Shown here one piece after another: positions 20,501 to 31,392 of a stretch of 64,000 bases of DNA. The stretch is from Streptosporangium sp. NBC_01495. GTDB lineage: Bacteria; Actinomycetota; Actinomycetes; Streptosporangiales; Streptosporangiaceae. Within the stretch, counting starts at the first letter, position 1. Every line of letters begins with the position of its first letter. A program made the translations under genes and the position numbers. The notes below the pieces were generated by a model that was not told the DNA's origin, did no database searches, and was given only the letters and a program-made list of their open reading frames with translations. The DNA is taken from positions 5,022,001-5,086,000 of the forward strand of contig NZ_CP109430.1 in assembly GCF_036250735.1 (NCBI RefSeq), read 5' to 3'.

Positions 20501-23500
20501 CGGCCCGACGCCACGCTCCCGGCGCTGCCGGTGCCCAGGTACCCGCCGTACTCGCGCGGATCGTCGGCGGCGGCGGCGGCGACCGGCGCGGCCGGCTCCC
20601 GCGGCTCGTCTCGCGTCCCGGCGCCGGTCGCCTCGTCGAGGAAGCGGACCAGGGCGACCGGGTTCGGGTGGTCGAAGACGATCGTCCCCGGCAGGCGGAC
20701 GCCGAGCTCGTCGCTGAGCCGGTTGCGCAGCTCCACCGCCGTCAGGGAGTCGAAACCGAGGTCGCTGAAGGAGCGTTCCGGGTCGACCTCCGCGCCGCCG
20801 GCGTGCCCGAGCACCGCCGCGACCGCGTCGAGCACGAGGTGGGAGGTGTTCGGCGCCGGTGTGACCGGCGCGTCCGTCGTGTCCGGTGCCGGCGCCCGCC
20901 GTACGGCCGCGGGCCCGCGGTGCCGGTCCGCCGCCCGCGGGTCGAGGCGCGCCGCGACCACCGCGGCGGTGTCCAGCCGCAGGACTCGGTCGAACAGCGC
21001 GGTCCCGTCGGCCTCGCTCATCGGCTTGATGCCCGCCCGGCCGAGCCTGGCGACGTCGCGGTCGGTGAGCTCGGCGCCCATGCCGGCGCCGATGTCCCAC
21101 AGCCCCCAGTGGACGGTCACCCCGTGCCCGCCGGACAGCCGCCGCCGGTGGGTGATCGCCTCCAGGGCCGCGTTGGCCGCGCAGTAGCCGCCCTGCCCGG
21201 CGGTGCCGACGACACCGGCGACCGATCCGAACAGTACGAACGCGTCGAGGCCGGCGTCGCGCGTGGCCTCGTCCAGGTTGCCGGCGGCCACGGCCTTGGC
21301 CTCGATCATCCGGCGGAGCGCGCCAGCGGAGAGCCGTTCGATGGGCGCGTCCTCGATGACGCCCGCGGCGTGCACCACACCGGTCAGCGGGGTGTCCAGA
21401 GCGGCCAGCAGAGCGGCGAGGGCGCCCCGGTCGGACGGGTCGCAGGCCCGGATGGCGACGCGGGCGCCGAGCCCGGTCAGCTCGGCCTCGGCGCGGGCGG
21501 CGTCGGGGTGCCCCTCGCCACGGCGGCTGACCAGCAGGAGGTCGCGCACGCCGTGCCGCGTGACGAGGTGGCGCGCGATCCGGCGGCCGAGCGCGCCGAG
21601 GCCGCCGGTGATCAGCACGGTGCCGCCCGCGGCGCTGCGCGGCCAGGCCGCTCCGCCCGTCACGGCCCCGGCCCCGGGCTCAACCTCGGCGCCAGGCTCT
21701 GGCGCTGACTCGGGCTCGGGCTCGGGCTCGACCTGGACCTCGGCTCCGGGCTCGGTCTTGGCCCCGGGCTCGGGCTCCAGCTCGGGCGACAGCCTGGGGA
21801 CCCGCGGCACGCCGTCGCGGAGCGCGGCCTCGGGCAGCTCGGTCCCGATCGCCGCGAGCAGCGCGGGGTCGGCGGCGTCGTCATCGCCGAGGTCCAGCAG
21901 CGCAAACCGGCCGGGGTGCTCGGCCCGCGCCGCCCGTACCAGGCCCCACAACGCGGCGGTCGAGGGCCGCGCCGTCTCGCCGTCGTCGACCGCGAGGCCG
22001 CGGGTGAGGAAGACCAGCCTTCCGCCTTCCGCCTCGGCCAGCCACCGCCGGACGGCCCGGCGTGCCGCCTCCACCTCGGCGTACGGGTCGTCGCCGTCGG
22101 CTGTGAGGGCGAGCAGCACGGTGCCCGCGAGCCGCTCGGGGAGGGACCCGGCCACCGTGAAGTCACCGGCCGCGGGCGCCGGTGGTGCCACGGCCTCCCA
22201 GCGGAGGCGGTACAGCCCCGCGGCGGACGGCAGCGGGCGCAGCCGCAGCCGCTCCACGGTCAGCACGGCCTGCCCGTCGTCGCCGACAAGGTCGACCCGG
22301 TAGGTGTCCGGGTCCGTCGGAGCCGCCGGGGTCAGGTGTGCCCGCACCCTGGTCGCGTGCGCGGCGTGCAGCCGCACGCCGTCCAGGGCGTAGGGGACGC
22401 GCCGCGGCCCGTCGATCCCGTGCAGCGAGATCGTGTGCAGGACGGCGTCGAGCAGAGCCGGGTGCAGGCCGTACCGGGTGGCCTCCCCCCGGAGCGGCGC
22501 GGGGAGCTCCGCCTCGGCGTAGAGGTCCGTCCCGTCCAGCCAGGCCGCGCCCAGTCCCTGGAACGCCGGCCCGTACTCGTAGCCGTGCTCGGCCAGCAGC
22601 CGGTAGGCCGCCTCGGGACCGCCCGCGTCGAGGCGGGTTCCGCGCCCGAGGGGCAGTGCCGTGCGGCTGGGCGTGACCTCGCCGTCGGTGAGCACCGCGG
22701 TGACATGGGACGTCCATCCGGCGCCCGCGGCGCGACCGCGCAGGGTGAGTTCCCCGGCCGCGGACACGCTCACCTGGAGCTGGGTCTCCGCGGTGCCGTC
22801 CAGCTCCAGCGGTGCGTGCATCACGAAGTCGCCCAGTGCCGGACGGCCGGCGCTCGCGCCGATCGCCAGGGCCAGCTCGGCCAGCGCCGCGGCCGGGACG
22901 AGCACCCGTCCGTCGACGCGGTGCTCGGCCAGCCACGGCTGCCTGCGCGCGGACAGCGCACCGGTGAACAGCCGCGCCCCGTCCGGCAACTCGGTCGAGG
23001 CCGTGAGCAGCGGATGCGGGGAGGCGTCCAGCCCGTAGGTCGCGGGCCGCCCGTCGTCCTCGGCCGGCAGGAGCCAGTAGTGCCGTGTCTCGAACGGGTA
23101 GGTGGGCAGGTCCACCAGCCGGCCACCGGACAGGAGCGGCCCGAAGTCGACCGGTACGCCCGCCGCGTGCAACCGGCCCAGCGCGGTCCTGAAGGTGGCC
23201 GCCTCCGGCCGTCCGGGCCGTAGCAGGGGTACGGCGAGCACCCCGCCGGCGCTCTCCCGCGCCATCGCGGCGAGCGATCCGTCCGGCCCCAGCTCGGCGA
23301 ACCGGGTCACCCCGGACCGGTGCGCCGCGCGTACCGCGTCGGCGAACCGCACCGTCCCGCGGAGTTGCGCGACCCAGTAGTCCGGCGCCGACATCTCCCG
23401 CTCGCCGGCGAGCGCCCCGGTCACCGTCGAGATGACGGGGACGCGGGGGGCGTGGAAGGACAGCCCGGACACCACCCGGCGGAACTCGTCGAGGACACCG

Positions 23501-26500
23501 TCCATGTGCGCGGAGTGGAAGGCGTGACCGACCTTCAGCCGCGCGGCCTTGCGCCCGGCGTCCCTCCATCGCCCGACCAGGCGGTCGATCTCGTCCGCGT
23601 CGCCGGACAGCACCGTCGCCACGGGGCCGTTGACGGCGGCGATCTCCACCCTGCCGTCCGAGGTGGCGGCCAGCTCCACGGCCTCGGCCTCGGTGGCGGC
23701 GAAGGCGGCCATCGTCCCGCCCTCCCGGGCGGACTGCATCAGCCTGCCCCGCGCGGCGACCAGCGCGCAGGCGTCGGCCAGGCCGAGGACGCCCGCGACG
23801 TGGGCGGCGGCGAGCTCGCCGACGGAGTGGCCGATCAGGAAGTCCGGCCGCAGCCCGTGGGACTCGGCCAGCCGGTACAGGGCGACTTCCAGGGCGAACA
23901 GCGCCGGCTGGGCGTGTTGGGTCCGCCGCAGCGGGTCCGGGTCGCCGGTGACCAGTTCCCGCAGGCCGACGTGGAGGAGCGGTTCCATCGACGCGGAGAT
24001 CTCGTCGAACGCCTCCGCGTAGGGTGTGGACGTCTCCAGCAGCTCCGCGCCCATCCCGGTCCGCTGGGTGCCCTGCCCGGAGAAGAGGAACGCGAGCCGC
24101 TGGTCGGGAAGGGCGCGTCCGTCCTCGACCCGGGGGTGACGCCCGCCGTCGCGAAGCGCCGCCAGCGCGGTCGCCGCGTTCGCGGCGTCGGCGTCGACGA
24201 CGGCCCGGTGCTCGAACCGGGGGCGCCGGGCGAGGGTGAAGCCGATGTCGCGCAGCGCGGGCGCCGTGCCCGAGGTGAGGGCGTCGTGGAGCGCCCCGGC
24301 CTGTGCCCGCAACGCCGTCGCGGTCTTCGCCGACAGGACGAGCGGCACCTGGCCTCCGCCGTCCGGGACGTCCCCGGGTTCCGGGTCCACGGGTGCCTGT
24401 TCGAGGATGACGTGGGCGTTGGTGCCACTGATCCCGAACGACGACACCCCCGCCCGCCGCACCCCACCCCGCTCCGGCCAACCCACCGGATCACGAAGCA
24501 ACTCCACCCCCGACCCGTCCCACCCCACCAACGGCGACACCTCCCCCACATGCAACGTCCGCGGCAACACCCCCCGCCGCAACGCCATCACCATCTTGAT
24601 CACACCACCCACACCCGCCGCCGCCTGCGCATGACCGATGTTCGACTTCAACGACCCCAACCACAACGGCACCTTTCGACCCCGCCCATACGCCGCGATC
24701 AACGCCTGCGCCTCAATCGGATCCCCCAACCGCGTCCCCGTCCCATGCGCCTCCACCACATCCACGTCGACCGGGCTCACGTTCGCGTCCGCCAACGCCC
24801 GCGCGATCACCTCCTCCTGCGCCCGCCCGTTCGGCGCCGTCAACCCATTACTCGCCCCGTCCTGATTGACCGCCGACCCCGCCACCACCGCCAAAACCCG
24901 ATGCCCCAACACCCGCGCCCGCGACAACCGCTCAACCGCCACGACGCCTACGCCTTCGGCCCACCCCGTCCCATCGGCTCCCGCCCCAAAAGCCCGGCAC
25001 CGCCCATCGGCCGACAACCCCCGCTGACGCGAGAACTCCACGAACATCCCCGGCGACGCCATCACCGCCACCCCACCCGCCAACGCCAGCGAACACTCCC
25101 CCGACCGCACCGACCGCACCGCCAGATCCAACGCCACCAACGACGACGAACACGCCGTGTCCACCGTCAACGCCGGACCCCGCAACCCCAGCACATACGC
25201 GATCCGCCCCGACGCCACACTGATGCTGCCTCCGGTGAGGAGGTAGCCGTCAGAGGCGCCGTCGCCCTCGTGGAGCCGGGGTGTGTAGTCCGACGCGGTC
25301 GCGCCGACGAAGACGCCCGTGTCGCTCTCCTTCAACGACAGCGGATCGATGCCCGCCCGCTCCAGCGCCTCCCACGCCACCTGCAACAAAAGCCGCTGCT
25401 GCGGATCGGTGGCCAACGCCTCCCGCGGACTCATCCCGAAGAACCCGGCGTCGAACCCACCCGCCTCCCGCAGAAAACCGCCGTGCCGGGTGTAGGAGGT
25501 GCCGGGACGCTCGGGGTCGGGATCGTAAAGGGTCTCCAGGTCCCAGCCGCGATCGGCCGGGAACTCCCCGATCGCGTCGGTCCCCGACGACACCAGCTCC
25601 CACAACTCCTCCGGCGAGGCCACCCCGCCCGGGAACCGGCACCCCATCCCCACGATCACCACCGGATCGGCGCCGTGACCGGCCGTGGCGGCCGGCGCGT
25701 CCGGGACGTCCGGGGCCGTACCGCCGGTCAGGTGCCGGACCAGGGCGGCGGTGGTGGGATGGCCGAACAGCGTGGCGGCGGGCAGGTCGACATCCAGGGC
25801 GGCGCCGACCCGGTCGCGCAGCTCGACCAGGCCCAGCGAGTCCAGGCCCAGGTCCTTGAAGGTGGCGTCCTGGTCGACGCGGGCCGGATCCGAGAAGCCC
25901 AGCACCGCCGCCACCTCGTCGAGGACGCGGCGCTCCACGTCGGCCGTCCCGGCCGTCCCGGCGGGAACGGCGGGAACGGCGGGAACGGCAGGAACGGCGG
26001 GAACGGCGGGAACGGATCCCCGGCCGGGAGCCGGGTTCTCGACGGCGGCCGGCCCCTGGACGGGACCGACGTCCAGCCAGTGGTGCTCACGCTGGAAGGG
26101 GTAGGTGGGCAGGCCGACGCGGGGACCGCCGGGCGGGAACACCGCGTCCCAGTCCAGCGGCACACCGGCGGTGAACAGCCGCCCGACGGCGACCTCGACC
26201 TCGTCGTGTCTGCCGAGGACCGGCACGAACGTCGCCGCCCCGCCCTCCGCCTCCCGGCCGAGACCGCTCAGGACCGCCCCGGGGCCCGCCTCCACGAGGA
26301 TCCCGGCACCCAGCTCGCGAAGCCGGGCGAGCCCGTCGGCGAACCGCACCGGCCGGCGGGCGTGCTCCACCCAGTACTCCGGATCAGTGCTCTCGACGAG
26401 CTCACCGGTCACGGTGGACACGAACGGGATCCGGGATCTGCCGAACGGGATCCCGGCGAGCACCTCCCGAAAGTCGTCGAGCACCGGGTCCATCAGCGGG

Positions 26501-28710
26501 GAGTGGAACGCGTGGCTCACCGAAAGCCGGCGCGTGCGGTAGCCCCGCGCGGCACCGAGCGCGGCGACCTCCCCCAGCGTGCGCGTCTCCCCCGCGACGA
26601 CCACGGACTCCGGGCCGTTGACCGCGGCGATCACCGCGGTCCCGCCGGCCCTGGCGACCAGCTCGGCGACGTCCGCCTCCCCGGCGCCCACGGCGAGCAT
26701 GCCGCCGCCCGCGGGCAGCGACTCCATGAGCCGGCCTCTGGCGACGATCAGCTCCGCGGCGGAGGACAGGTCCAGGATGCCCGAGACGTGTGCGGCGGCC
26801 ACCTCTCCGATGGAGTGACCGGCCAGGAAGGACGGTTCGACGCCCAGGGAGGCCAGCAGGCGGAAGGTCGCCACCTCGACCGCGAAGATCGCGGGCTGGG
26901 TGAAGGCGGTCCGGTCGAGCAGCCGGGCCTCGGCGCTGTCCGGCTCGGCCCAGACGACGTCCTTGATCGGGCGTGGTAGCCGATCGTCCAGGGCGGCGGC
27001 CACCTCGTCGAACGCCGACCGCCAGACCGGGAAGTCCCGGTGCGCCCGGCGTCCCATGCCGAGCCGCTGACTGCCCTGCCCCGGGAACAGCACCGCGACC
27101 GGCGCGGTCCCGGACCGTCCCGTCACGACCCCGGCCGCCGGACGGCCGCCGGCCAGCGCGTCCAGTCCGGCCGGCGCGTCACCGGCGACGGCGGCGCGCC
27201 ACTCGAACGCGGTCCGCGTGGTGGCCAGGCTCCGCGGCAGCCCCGGGGGGATCTCGCCGTGCTCCGCGATGAGGTCCCGCAGCCGCGCCGCCTGCTCCCT
27301 CAGCGCGGGCTCGGTCCTGGCGCTGAGCACCAGGGGGGTCCGCGGCGCGCGGGCGTCCGGCTCCCGGGGAGATTCGGGCGTCTCAGGACGTCCGTACGGC
27401 TCGGGAGCCTCTGCCACCACGATGTGGCAGTTGGTCCCGCCCATACCGAAGGAGCTGACGCCGGCGACGAGCCGCTCGTTCTCCCGTGGCCAGGCGCCGC
27501 CCCGATCGCGTACCGCCAGGCGCCAGGCGTCCAGATCGATGTCCGGGTTCGGCTCGGAGTAGTTGAGGCTCGCGGGCAGCCGGCGTTCGCCGACGCTGAG
27601 AACGGTCTTCAGCAGGCCGGCGATCCCGGCCGCGCCCTCCAGGTGCCCGATGTTGGTCTTGACGGAGCCGACGTGCAGCACCGGACCCCCGTTTCGGGCG
27701 AGGTCGAGGGCCCTGGCCTCCACCGGGTCCCCGACCCGCGTGCCGGTGCCGTGCAGCTCGACGTACTGCACGTCGGACGGCGACACCTCGGCCGCCGCCC
27801 ATGCCCTCCGGATCACCTCGGCCTGCGCCTCCGCGCTCGGCACGGTGAGCCCGTCGGTCGTGCCGTCGTTGTTGACGGCGCTCCCGAGCAGCACCGCGTA
27901 AACGCGGTCACCGTCCTCGACCGCCGCGTCCAGCGGCTTGAGCAGCACCAACCCGGCGCCCTCACCGCGAACGTAGCCGTTGGCCCGGCGGTCGAAGGTG
28001 TGGCAGCGCCCGTCAGGGGACAGCCCGCCGAAACGCGCGACCGCGGCGGTTCCGGCCGGGTCCACGATCAGATTCACGCCGCCGGCGAGCGCGAGCCGGG
28101 TCTCGCCGCGCCGCAGGCTCTCGACGGCCAGGTGCACCGCGACCAGCGACGACGACTGGGCGGTGTCCACCGCGATGCTCGGCCCCCGCAGGCCGAGGGC
28201 GTAGGACACCCGGTTGGCGATGATGCCCCTGGTCGTCCCCGTGAGCGTGTGACGCCCGATCGCCGAGGCGCGCGACAGCGCGGCGTACTCGTCGGCGATG
28301 GAGCCGACGAACACGCCGGTCGCGCTGCCCGAGAGCGTGGCGGGGACCAGGCCCGCGTCCTCCAGCGCCTCCCAGGCCAGCTCCAGCACAAGCCGCTGCT
28401 GCGGGTCCATCGCCGCGGCCTCGCGCGGTGAGACGCCGAAGAACCCGGCGTCGAACCCGCCGATGTCATCGAGGTAGCCGCCGTACCGGACGCCCGGGTT
28501 GTCCCGGGCGATTCCGGCCAGGACGGCGGAGGAGTCCCGGTGTCCGGGGATCTCGCGGACGGCGCCGCGCCCCTCGTCGAGCAACCGCCAGAAAGCGCGC
28601 GGGTCCGGCGCCCCCGGGAGGCGGCACGCTGTTCCGATCACCGCGATCGGCCGGGACACCTGCTGGTCGTTGCTGCTCAACTGCTGCCTCACTCTCGCTC
28701 GTGACGGCAT
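14587..28710 (-). CDS. Modular PKS: KSQ loading module plus two extension modules, second KS truncated
   Basis: This is a 4707-residue PKS. The loading module has KSQ (Gln185 in DTAQSSS), malonyl-type AT (Ser633, HAFH) and ACP (Ser958), giving an acetyl starter. Extension module A has KS (Cys1187), malonyl-type AT (Ser1629), DH (His1930, HxxxGxxxxP), KR (Tyr2509) and ACP (Ser2655). Extension module B has a KS with active Cys2755 but no N-terminal part, methylmalonyl-type AT (GHSQG Ser3202, YASH), DH (His3548), ER (near 4027), KR (LDD motif, Tyr4459) and ACP (Ser4630), then a docking helix [13 protein letters not shown] begins directly after the linker at DDP (2718) and lacks about 134 residues relative to KS-A. 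The two extension modules match abyssomicin modules 1 and 5; modules 2-4 are absent. The ATG at 28710 has a weak ribosome site; GTG or TTG codons a few residues on are alternatives. Confidence 0.93.
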   Translation of the reverse strand: MPSRARVRQQLSSNDQQVSRPIAVIGTACRLPGAPDPRAFWRLLDEGRGAVREIPGHRDSSAVLAGIARDNPGVRYGGYLDDIGGFDAGFFGVSPREAAAMDPQQRLVLELAWEALEDAGLVPATLSGSATGVFVGSIADEYAALSRASAIGRHTLTGTTRGIIANRVSYALGLRGPSIAVDTAQSSSLVAVHLAVESLRRGETRLALAGGVNLIVDPAGTAAVARFGGLSPDGRCHTFDRRANGYVRGEGAGLVLLKPLDAAVEDGDRVYAVLLGSAVNNDGTTDGLTVPSAEAQAEVIRRAWAAAEVSPSDVQYVELHGTGTRVGDPVEARALDLARNGGPVLHVGSVKTNIGHLEGAAGIAGLLKTVLSVGERRLPASLNYSEPNPDIDLDAWRLAVRDRGGAWPRENERLVAGVSSFGMGGTNCHIVVAEAPEPYGRPETPESPREPDARAPRTPLVLSARTEPALREQAARLRDLIAEHGEIPPGLPRSLATTRTAFEWRAAVAGDAPAGLDALAGGRPAAGVVTGRSGTAPVAVLFPGQGSQRLGMGRRAHRDFPVWRSAFDEVAAALDDRLPRPIKDVVWAEPDSAEARLLDRTAFTQPAIFAVEVATFRLLASLGVEPSFLAGHSIGEVAAAHVSGILDLSSAAELIVARGRLMESLPAGGGMLAVGAGEADVAELVARAGGTAVIAAVNGPESVVVAGETRTLGEVAALGAARGYRTRRLSVSHAFHSPLMDPVLDDFREVLAGIPFGRSRIPFVSTVTGELVESTDPEYWVEHARRPVRFADGLARLRELGAGILVEAGPGAVLSGLGREAEGGAATFVPVLGRHDEVEVAVGRLFTAGVPLDWDAVFPPGGPRVGLPTYPFQREHHWLDVGPVQGPAAVENPAPGRGSVPAVPAVPAVPAVPAVPAGTAGTADVERRVLDEVAAVLGFSDPARVDQDATFKDLGLDSLGLVELRDRVGAALDVDLPAATLFGHPTTAALVRHLTGGTAPDVPDAPAATAGHGADPVVIVGMGCRFPGGVASPEELWELVSSGTDAIGEFPADRGWDLETLYDPDPERPGTSYTRHGGFLREAGGFDAGFFGMSPREALATDPQQRLLLQVAWEALERAGIDPLSLKESDTGVFVGATASDYTPRLHEGDGASDGYLLTGGSISVASGRIAYVLGLRGPALTVDTACSSSLVALDLAVRSVRSGECSLALAGGVAVMASPGMFVEFSRQRGLSADGRCRAFGAGADGTGWAEGVGVVAVERLSRARVLGHRVLAVVAGSAVNQDGASNGLTAPNGRAQEEVIARALADANVSPVDVDVVEAHGTGTRLGDPIEAQALIAAYGRGRKVPLWLGSLKSNIGHAQAAAGVGGVIKMVMALRRGVLPRTLHVGEVSPLVGWDGSGVELLRDPVGWPERGGVRRAGVSSFGISGTNAHVILEQAPVDPEPGDVPDGGGQVPLVLSAKTATALRAQAGALHDALTSGTAPALRDIGFTLARRPRFEHRAVVDADAANAATALAALRDGGRHPRVEDGRALPDQRLAFLFSGQGTQRTGMGAELLETSTPYAEAFDEISASMEPLLHVGLRELVTGDPDPLRRTQHAQPALFALEVALYRLAESHGLRPDFLIGHSVGELAAAHVAGVLGLADACALVAARGRLMQSAREGGTMAAFAATEAEAVELAATSDGRVEIAAVNGPVATVLSGDADEIDRLVGRWRDAGRKAARLKVGHAFHSAHMDGVLDEFRRVVSGLSFHAPRVPVISTVTGALAGEREMSAPDYWVAQLRGTVRFADAVRAAHRSGVTRFAELGPDGSLAAMARESAGGVLAVPLLRPGRPEAATFRTALGRLHAAGVPVDFGPLLSGGRLVDLPTYPFETRHYWLLPAEDDGRPATYGLDASPHPLLTASTELPDGARLFTGALSARRQPWLAEHRVDGRVLVPAAALAELALAIGASAGRPALGDFVMHAPLELDGTAETQLQVSVSAAGELTLRGRAAGAGWTSHVTAVLTDGEVTPSRTALPLGRGTRLDAGGPEAAYRLLAEHGYEYGPAFQGLGAAWLDGTDLYAEAELPAPLRGEATRYGLHPALLDAVLHTISLHGIDGPRRVPYALDGVRLHAAHATRVRAHLTPAAPTDPDTYRVDLVGDDGQAVLTVERLRLRPLPSAAGLYRLRWEAVAPPAPAAGDFTVAGSLPERLAGTVLLALTADGDDPYAEVEAARRAVRRWLAEAEGGRLVFLTRGLAVDDGETARPSTAALWGLVRAARAEHPGRFALLDLGDDDAADPALLAAIGTELPEAALRDGVPRVPRLSPELEPEPGAKTEPGAEVQVEPEPEPESAPEPGAEVEPGAGAVTGGAAWPRSAAGGTVLITGGLGALGRRIARHLVTRHGVRDLLLVSRRGEGHPDAARAEAELTGLGARVAIRACDPSDRGALAALLAALDTPLTGVVHAAGVIEDAPIERLSAGALRRMIEAKAVAAGNLDEATRDAGLDAFVLFGSVAGVVGTAGQGGYCAANAALEAITHRRRLSGGHGVTVHWGLWDIGAGMGAELTDRDVARLGRAGIKPMSEADGTALFDRVLRLDTAAVVAARLDPRAADRHRGPAAVRRAPAPDTTDAPVTPAPNTSHLVLDAVAAVLGHAGGAEVDPERSFSDLGFDSLTAVELRNRLSDELGVRLPGTIVFDHPNPVALVRFLDEATGAGTRDEPREPAAPVAAAAADDPREYGGYLGTGSAGSVASGRIAYTYGLQGPAITVDTACSSSLVALHLAEQALRGGECDLALVGGATLMATPATFVEFSRQRGLSPDGRCRAFADAADGTGFSEGVGLLLVERLSDARRNGHPVLAVVKGSAVNQDGASNGLTAPNGPSQERVIEEALRAAGLSPADVDAVEAHGTGTTLGDPVEAQALLATYGAARGDRPPLRLGSLKSNIGHTQAAAGVGGIIKMVLALEHGTLPRTLHVDRPSRHVDWDRGGVALLTENTPWLAGDRPRRFGVSAFGMSGTNAHVVIEEPPAPEIAPAPEPEPFEGPVPLVLSARSARALRGEARRLRAYLERYPEAALADVAAALVTTRAEFGHRAVVVAGDREEALAALADVADGAPSASAVTGHARDPRVPVLLYPGQGTQWEGMARALLAESPVFARRVGECAAALDPVTGWPLLDALRGGADLGRVDVVQPVLWAVMTGLTALWESFGVRPAAVIGHSQGEIAAALTAGALSLEEAAAVVALRSRAIRTIAGGGAMLSVAASRERVCAVLEALGVSGDAGDAGDAGDAGDAGDAGDAGDVGDAGDTVSVAALNGPASTVVAGEVGAVHRVRRELEERGVRVRPVDVDYASHSPQVEALEAELLEILPRPAPGRTFTVGVFSTVTGARIEPGDGTGFGSPGYWYRNLRRPVLLQSAVEAAAAAGHEVFVEVSPHPVVGMGVQEILEAVPGVERPAVLGTLRRDDGGMARVLTSVAEAWVNGVRVDWPGHLGERRERVPVLPTYAFDRHRYWLDAAAAGRVPAGTPAGTRPVAHPLLTTVVRAASEDGLLLFGRLSLDGQPWLGDHVVDGAVLVPGAVLAELAGHAGELAGAARVDELTLRRPLVLDGSGAVEIQVTVGPAERDGFRPVGIHARPADTGDPLGAPWTVHAVGSLAPLPGSAARPVPAVWPPPGAVPVDVGGLYEDLAARGYHYGPAFRGLRGAWRSGEDVLAEVFLEGPPGYRVAPTLLDAALHAVGLAGLFPDDGAVRLPFAWRGFTRYADAPAAVRVRVRRTGDDTVAVDLATAEGDPVAGVEAVTFRAADPADLTAAGAEDPLYELAWEPVRPGAGVPRERARILGATGDVGDAGDAGDAGDTEEELGAVLAALDAGEPAPEVLVVPAGGEAGPVPEAVRAALLRVLGTLRRGLADGRLAGTLFVVRTRHAVEAVPGERAGALDGAGVWGLVRSVQAEEPGRVVVVDTETASTPLSEVLDAVASGEPQLAIRDGGPLVPRLRLRRCDPVPSGAANWRLEAAESGVADDLAYRPVEDRLLGAGEVRVAVRVAGLNFRDAMLALGMYPGAADLGTEGAGVVLAVGDDVTGIEPGDRVMGLIPGGIGPEAVTDHRLLVPIPTGMSFAQAATVPAVFLTAYYALRDLAGARPGEWLLVHSAAGGVGGAAIQLARHWGLTVFGTASPAKWPALEGAGLPPGRIAGSRDLSFADAVRAATGGRGVDVVLNSLAREFVDASLELLAPGGRFVEMGKTDVRDPDEVRARYGVHYRAFDLAEAGPDRIGRMLAELAGLFEGGILTPLPVTSWDAGRAPDAVRHLGLARHVGKVALRIPRPIRADGTVLVTGATGGVGRLVALHLAGEHGARHLLLLSRRGARAEGAGRLREELEGLGAKVTIAAADVADAGALARVLADVPDEHPLTAVVHAAGVLDDATLANLVPERLDAVLRPKVDGAWNLHELTRDLDLAAFVLFSSAAGIVGSAGQSAYAAANVFLDALAAARTREGLPATSIAWGLWRSESAMTGSLSAVDRARMARSGLLPLSPGRGLALLDAAMAAAEPSLAAVRLDLARLAEIPDPAPPLRALVRGRALPAKAGDDPSGAGPALPRMLADTEPARRAELMTATVFQYVEAVLGRAPGDAGDAAEEGRSFKELGFDSLTAVELRNRLGKVTGLRLPATVVFDHPTPAALADHLLGRLAPGDPGPSDPGPGGQAAEEVPATAEELFRFIDSELRS
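17200..17241 (-). repeat. 9-bp in-frame tandem repeat in the DH-ER linker of PKS
   Basis: TCTCCGGCG-type units encode a GDA/GDV tripeptide repeat ([14 protein letters not shown]) in the linker after the dehydratase of extension module B. It keeps the reading frame and probably makes a flexible spacer. Confidence 0.85.
18845..18930 (-). repeat. 9-bp in-frame tandem repeat inside the methylmalonyl AT
   Basis: Nine to ten copies of a TCCC(C)TGCG-type unit encode a long Gly-Asp-Ala repeat. Unlike the other repeats this one lies within a catalytic domain, between the AT large subdomain (after [12 protein letters not shown]) and [15 protein letters not shown]. Normal ATs have only a short loop here, so it is an expanded surface loop. 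Confidence 0.9.
24440..25670 (-). other. KS tract with foreign-looking codon use (mosaic)
   Basis: Most of the KS of extension module A is written with TTG leucine, GGG/GGT glycine, GTG/GTT valine, AAT and AGT codons. The flanking domains use GGC, CTG, GTC/GTG and AAC. The shift is abrupt near 24440 and 25670, with an ordinary-looking patch at about 25220-25310 that codes for the variable substrate-side region. The encoded protein stays a normal KS, so this looks like a gene-conversion tract from another PKS rather than an insertion. Confidence 0.7.
25961..26013 (-). repeat. 9-bp in-frame tandem repeat in the AT-ACP linker of the loading module
   Basis: About six copies of GGGAACGGC encode a Val-Pro-Ala repeat ([19 protein letters not shown]) between the loading AT and its ACP. 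Pro-Ala repeats make stiff, extended tethers. Confidence 0.9.
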
Positions 28711-28732
28711 GACGGCGTGGCCGTACGAGGCC

Positions 28733-28764
28733 GTGGGTGTGCGGTGTCGTGGGTGTGCGGTGTC
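28733..28764. repeat. 16-bp direct repeat upstream of the large PKS gene
   Basis: Two exact copies of GTGGGTGTGCGGTGTC stand head to tail in the 90-base gap between the thioesterase stop (28801) and the PKS start (28710). A protein-binding role is possible; a simple duplication is equally likely. Confidence 0.85.
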
Positions 28765-28800
28765 GTGACGGTGCGCCGCGCGGCGGGAGGAACGGCGGGG

Positions 28801-29565
28801 TCAGTCCCGGCCGGTGAGCGCCAGCCACACCGTCTCCGCCACGTCCCGCGACCGCGGGGTCAGGTAGAAGTGATCCCCGGGGAAGGTCCTGAGCCGGAAC
28901 CCGCCGGAGGTGTTGTCCCGCCACCGCTCCACCTCGGCGACGGCCGCCAGCGGGTCGCGGTCCCCGGTCAGCGCCACGATCGGGCAGCCGACCCGCGCGC
29001 CCGGCGCCGGGACGTACGCCCGCAGGGCGCGGTAGTCGCTGCGCAGCGCCGGAAGGACGAGATCGCGCAGGTCCTCGTCCTCCAGTGCCAGGGGGGAGGT
29101 CCCGCCGAGGCGTACGACCTCCTCGATCAGGGAGCGGTCGTCACGCAGGATCGCCGGGTCGACCCGGGTCAGGGCCGGAGCGCGCCCGCCCGAGACGAAG
29201 AGCAGATCCGGGGCGGCGCCGAGGCTCCGCCCGCCGAGCAGCGCGGCCTCGAAGGCCACCAGGGCGCCCATGCTGTGCCCGAAGAAGGCGAGGGGCGCGG
29301 CCGGCCGCTCCTCGGCGACCACCGCCGCGATCCGGCGGGCGAGTTCCCGCAGGTCCTCGACGGCCGGTTCGCCGCGCCGGTCCAGGCGGCCCGGGTACTG
29401 GACGGCGAGCACGCGCACCGCCGGCGAGAGCTCCTGGGCCAGCGGGACGAAGAAGCCGGCCGACCCACCGGCGTGGGGGAACACCACCACGCAGGGGGCA
29501 CCGGCGACGGCCGGGGCGAACTGCCGCAGCCAGTCGCTCCTGGTCGACGTCCCCGTCGCGGTCAT
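28801..29565 (-). CDS. abyT: Type II thioesterase
   Basis: This 254-residue alpha/beta hydrolase of the external (type II) thioesterase family removes stalled or mis-primed acyl groups from PKS carrier proteins. The nucleophile is Ser98 in FFGHSMGA. The oxyanion region reads VVFPHAGGSAGFF. The downstream acid is in LTGDRDPL and the catalytic His in FPGDHFYL. The start overlaps the hydrolase stop as ATGA. It lies just before the large PKS gene and is translationally coupled to the tetronate cassette, so it is made together with the machinery it edits. It cannot replace an offloading domain. Confidence 0.92.
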   Translation of the reverse strand: MTATGTSTRSDWLRQFAPAVAGAPCVVVFPHAGGSAGFFVPLAQELSPAVRVLAVQYPGRLDRRGEPAVEDLRELARRIAAVVAEERPAAPLAFFGHSMGALVAFEAALLGGRSLGAAPDLLFVSGGRAPALTRVDPAILRDDRSLIEEVVRLGGTSPLALEDEDLRDLVLPALRSDYRALRAYVPAPGARVGCPIVALTGDRDPLAAVAEVERWRDNTSGGFRLRTFPGDHFYLTPRSRDVAETVWLALTGRD

Positions 29566-30644
29566 CGGCCCGTCCTCGCGCGGGCCGCCCCAAGGGCGGC
29601 GGTGAGCGCCGCCGTGACCCGGGGGTCGGCGTCGGGCCGCATCTCCTGTATCGCGAGCAGGCTCCACACCCGGGTCTCCGCCAGGTACGACGGGGCGCCG
29701 TGCACGTCGGGGTGCTCGATCAGCCTCAGGTCGCGCACGGAGCGCCTGAGCCGCTCGGTGTCCCCCGGGGGGATTACCTCGTCCCCGGTCGCGGTCACGG
29801 CGGCGAACGGGATCTCCAGGTCGCGCAGGCTCCGGTCGTCGAGCGCCCAGTGCCGGATGTGCGCGAACACCGCGTCGGGCGACACGCCCGCCAGGTGCGC
29901 CAGGGTGTCCCTGGTGATCCTCGGCACCCGCGCCTGCCAGGCGGTGTCGGTGAAGAAGTCGTGGATCGGCGTCCCGTTGCCGACCAGGCCACGGATCCGC
30001 CGATCGCGCAGCGCGGCGGCGATCGCCAGATGACCGCTGAAACTCAGCGCGAGCAGATACGTCTCGGACACCTTCGCCCGCCCGGCCAGGGCGTCCAGTA
30101 TCGCCGGGAACAGCCGCCAGCCGTCCGGGCCGTACCGCAGGGGGCTCTCGCCGACGCCGGGGAGTTCGGCCACGACCCCGGCCATCCCGAAGGCCGCGAT
30201 CTGCGGCAGCACCGGGGCCCACTGCTCCTTGGGGCTCACGATGCCGCCGGTCACCACCAGCAGCGGGCGAGGCTCCTGGGCGGACAGGCCCGTGGCCCAC
30301 ACCTTGACGGGGAGCCCGCCGACCTCGACGGTGACCGGTTCGATCCCGGGCTGCTCCCGCCGCCAGCGTTCGAACGCCTCGACGCAGCGCGCGAGGGCCC
30401 GTTTGCGGCCCGGACCGTCGACGAACGGGAACCGTCCCATGTTGTAGTACTGGCAGGCCGCCAGCGTCTCACCCGCGGCCTCCGCCTCCTCCCCCGCGCG
30501 GATCCACTCGTGGGGCCACGAGCCCGGCTCGTCACCGGTGTCGGAGGTGATCCGCTCCAGCAGGCTCGCGTAGTGGCCGGCGGGCAGGTTCTGTGAGATC
30601 GCGTGCGCCACCACGAACCGCTTGAGCTCGGACAGGTCGTTCAT
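29562..30644 (-). CDS. abyA5: Alpha/beta hydrolase of tetronate cassette (acetate-eliminating, AbyA5/Agg5-like)
   Basis: This 360-residue FrsA-like alpha/beta hydrolase has a helical N-terminal cap (~100 residues). The core contains VVTGGIVSPKEQW, ELPGVGESPLRYGPDG and the nucleophile elbow ALSFSGHLAIA with Ser203. An Asp (TATGDEVIP) and a His (LIEHPDVHG) follow in triad order. The elbow is S-x-S-x-H rather than G-x-S-x-G. In agglomerin and abyssomicin biosynthesis this family eliminates acetate from the acetylated hydroxymethyl tetronate to create the exocyclic double bond. GGAGG stands six bases before the ATG, so the start is firm even though it overlaps the preceding gene by 113 bases. Confidence 0.88.
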   Translation of the reverse strand: MNDLSELKRFVVAHAISQNLPAGHYASLLERITSDTGDEPGSWPHEWIRAGEEAEAAGETLAACQYYNMGRFPFVDGPGRKRALARCVEAFERWRREQPGIEPVTVEVGGLPVKVWATGLSAQEPRPLLVVTGGIVSPKEQWAPVLPQIAAFGMAGVVAELPGVGESPLRYGPDGWRLFPAILDALAGRAKVSETYLLALSFSGHLAIAAALRDRRIRGLVGNGTPIHDFFTDTAWQARVPRITRDTLAHLAGVSPDAVFAHIRHWALDDRSLRDLEIPFAAVTATGDEVIPPGDTERLRRSVRDLRLIEHPDVHGAPSYLAETRVWSLLAIQEMRPDADPRVTAALTAALGAARARTGR

Positions 30645-31392
30645 CGAATGCCTCCAGCGCGTCCTTGATCTCGGTGAGTACGTCGGCGCCCTCCGCGCCG
30701 TCGATCACGCGGTGGTCGAACGCCATGGAGAGCCGCATGACCGGGGCGATCCCGATCGCGCCGTCCCGGACGACCGGGCGGTCGGCGATCCGGCCGACCC
30801 CCAGGGTGATCGTGGTGCCGCCGACGGAGTGGAAGCCGTCGATCGCCCGGTGACCGAGCGAGGTGACGCTGAACGTCCCGGTGACGGCGGGCCGCCGGTC
30901 GAGCAGTCCCGCCGCCTCCCGGAACCGGTCGAGCGCCACCTGCCACGGGAGCCGCCGCAGGGCCCGGATACCGGCGAACTCCTCGGCGGTGTCGGGGTCG
31001 GCCTCGATCGCCCGGTCCAGGTGCGCCTGGACGTCGGCGAGGCTCGCGCTCTCCAGGCGGGGGATCACCGTCGCCAGCACGACCCGGCGGCCGTCCAGCG
31101 TCTTGTCGAGGGTGACCTTCGCGGCGACGGTGTCGTACGTGGCGACGACCGGGTCCAGTCGGCCCTGGATCGCCGCGTTCGCCTCTGGGTGCTTGCGCAG
31201 CACGTCCGCGGCCGCGTGCACGACGTAGGAGACGACCGACCGGCGCTCACCCGCCCGCCGGGCCCGCTCGCGGCCCGCGACGATCGCCGTCGCGTCCACC
31301 TCGGTGTCGAGGAAGACCGGCGAGAAGTCACGGATCTGGTCGAGGAAGAAAAGGGTGTGGCGGCGCTGGGTGGCGAAAGGCTGCTCGGTCAA
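30532..31392 (-). CDS. abyA4: 2-oxoacid dehydrogenase E2-like acyltransferase (AbyA4/Agg4-like)
   Basis: This protein of about 286 residues is the catalytic domain of a dihydrolipoyl acyltransferase without lipoyl or E1-binding domains. It has an ERRSVVSYVVHAAADVLRKHPEANA core, a TGTFSVTSLG segment and the catalytic MAFDHRVIDGAEGADVL motif near the end. In tetronate pathways such stand-alone E2 domains acetylate the primary hydroxyl of the new ring. The start appears to be TTG at 31392, overlapping the ACP stop; the open frame continues upstream only through the ACP gene. The last ~37 residues are arginine/proline-rich, run 113 bases into the next gene, and look unlike an E2 C-terminus. An additional base or a late frameshift is possible. 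Confidence 0.85.
   Translation of the reverse strand: MTEQPFATQRRHTLFFLDQIRDFSPVFLDTEVDATAIVAGRERARRAGERRSVVSYVVHAAADVLRKHPEANAAIQGRLDPVVATYDTVAAKVTLDKTLDGRRVVLATVIPRLESASLADVQAHLDRAIEADPDTAEEFAGIRALRRLPWQVALDRFREAAGLLDRRPAVTGTFSVTSLGHRAIDGFHSVGGTTITLGVGRIADRPVVRDGAIGIAPVMRLSMAFDHRVIDGAEGADVLTEIKDALEAFDERPVRAQAVRGGARDLTEPARRPLREPAGADHLRHR

Noticed and set aside
23320-26979. Second long antisense open frame opposite the PKS
   Set aside because: Same reason: compositionally biased shadow of the PKS; no ribosome site or recognisable motif.
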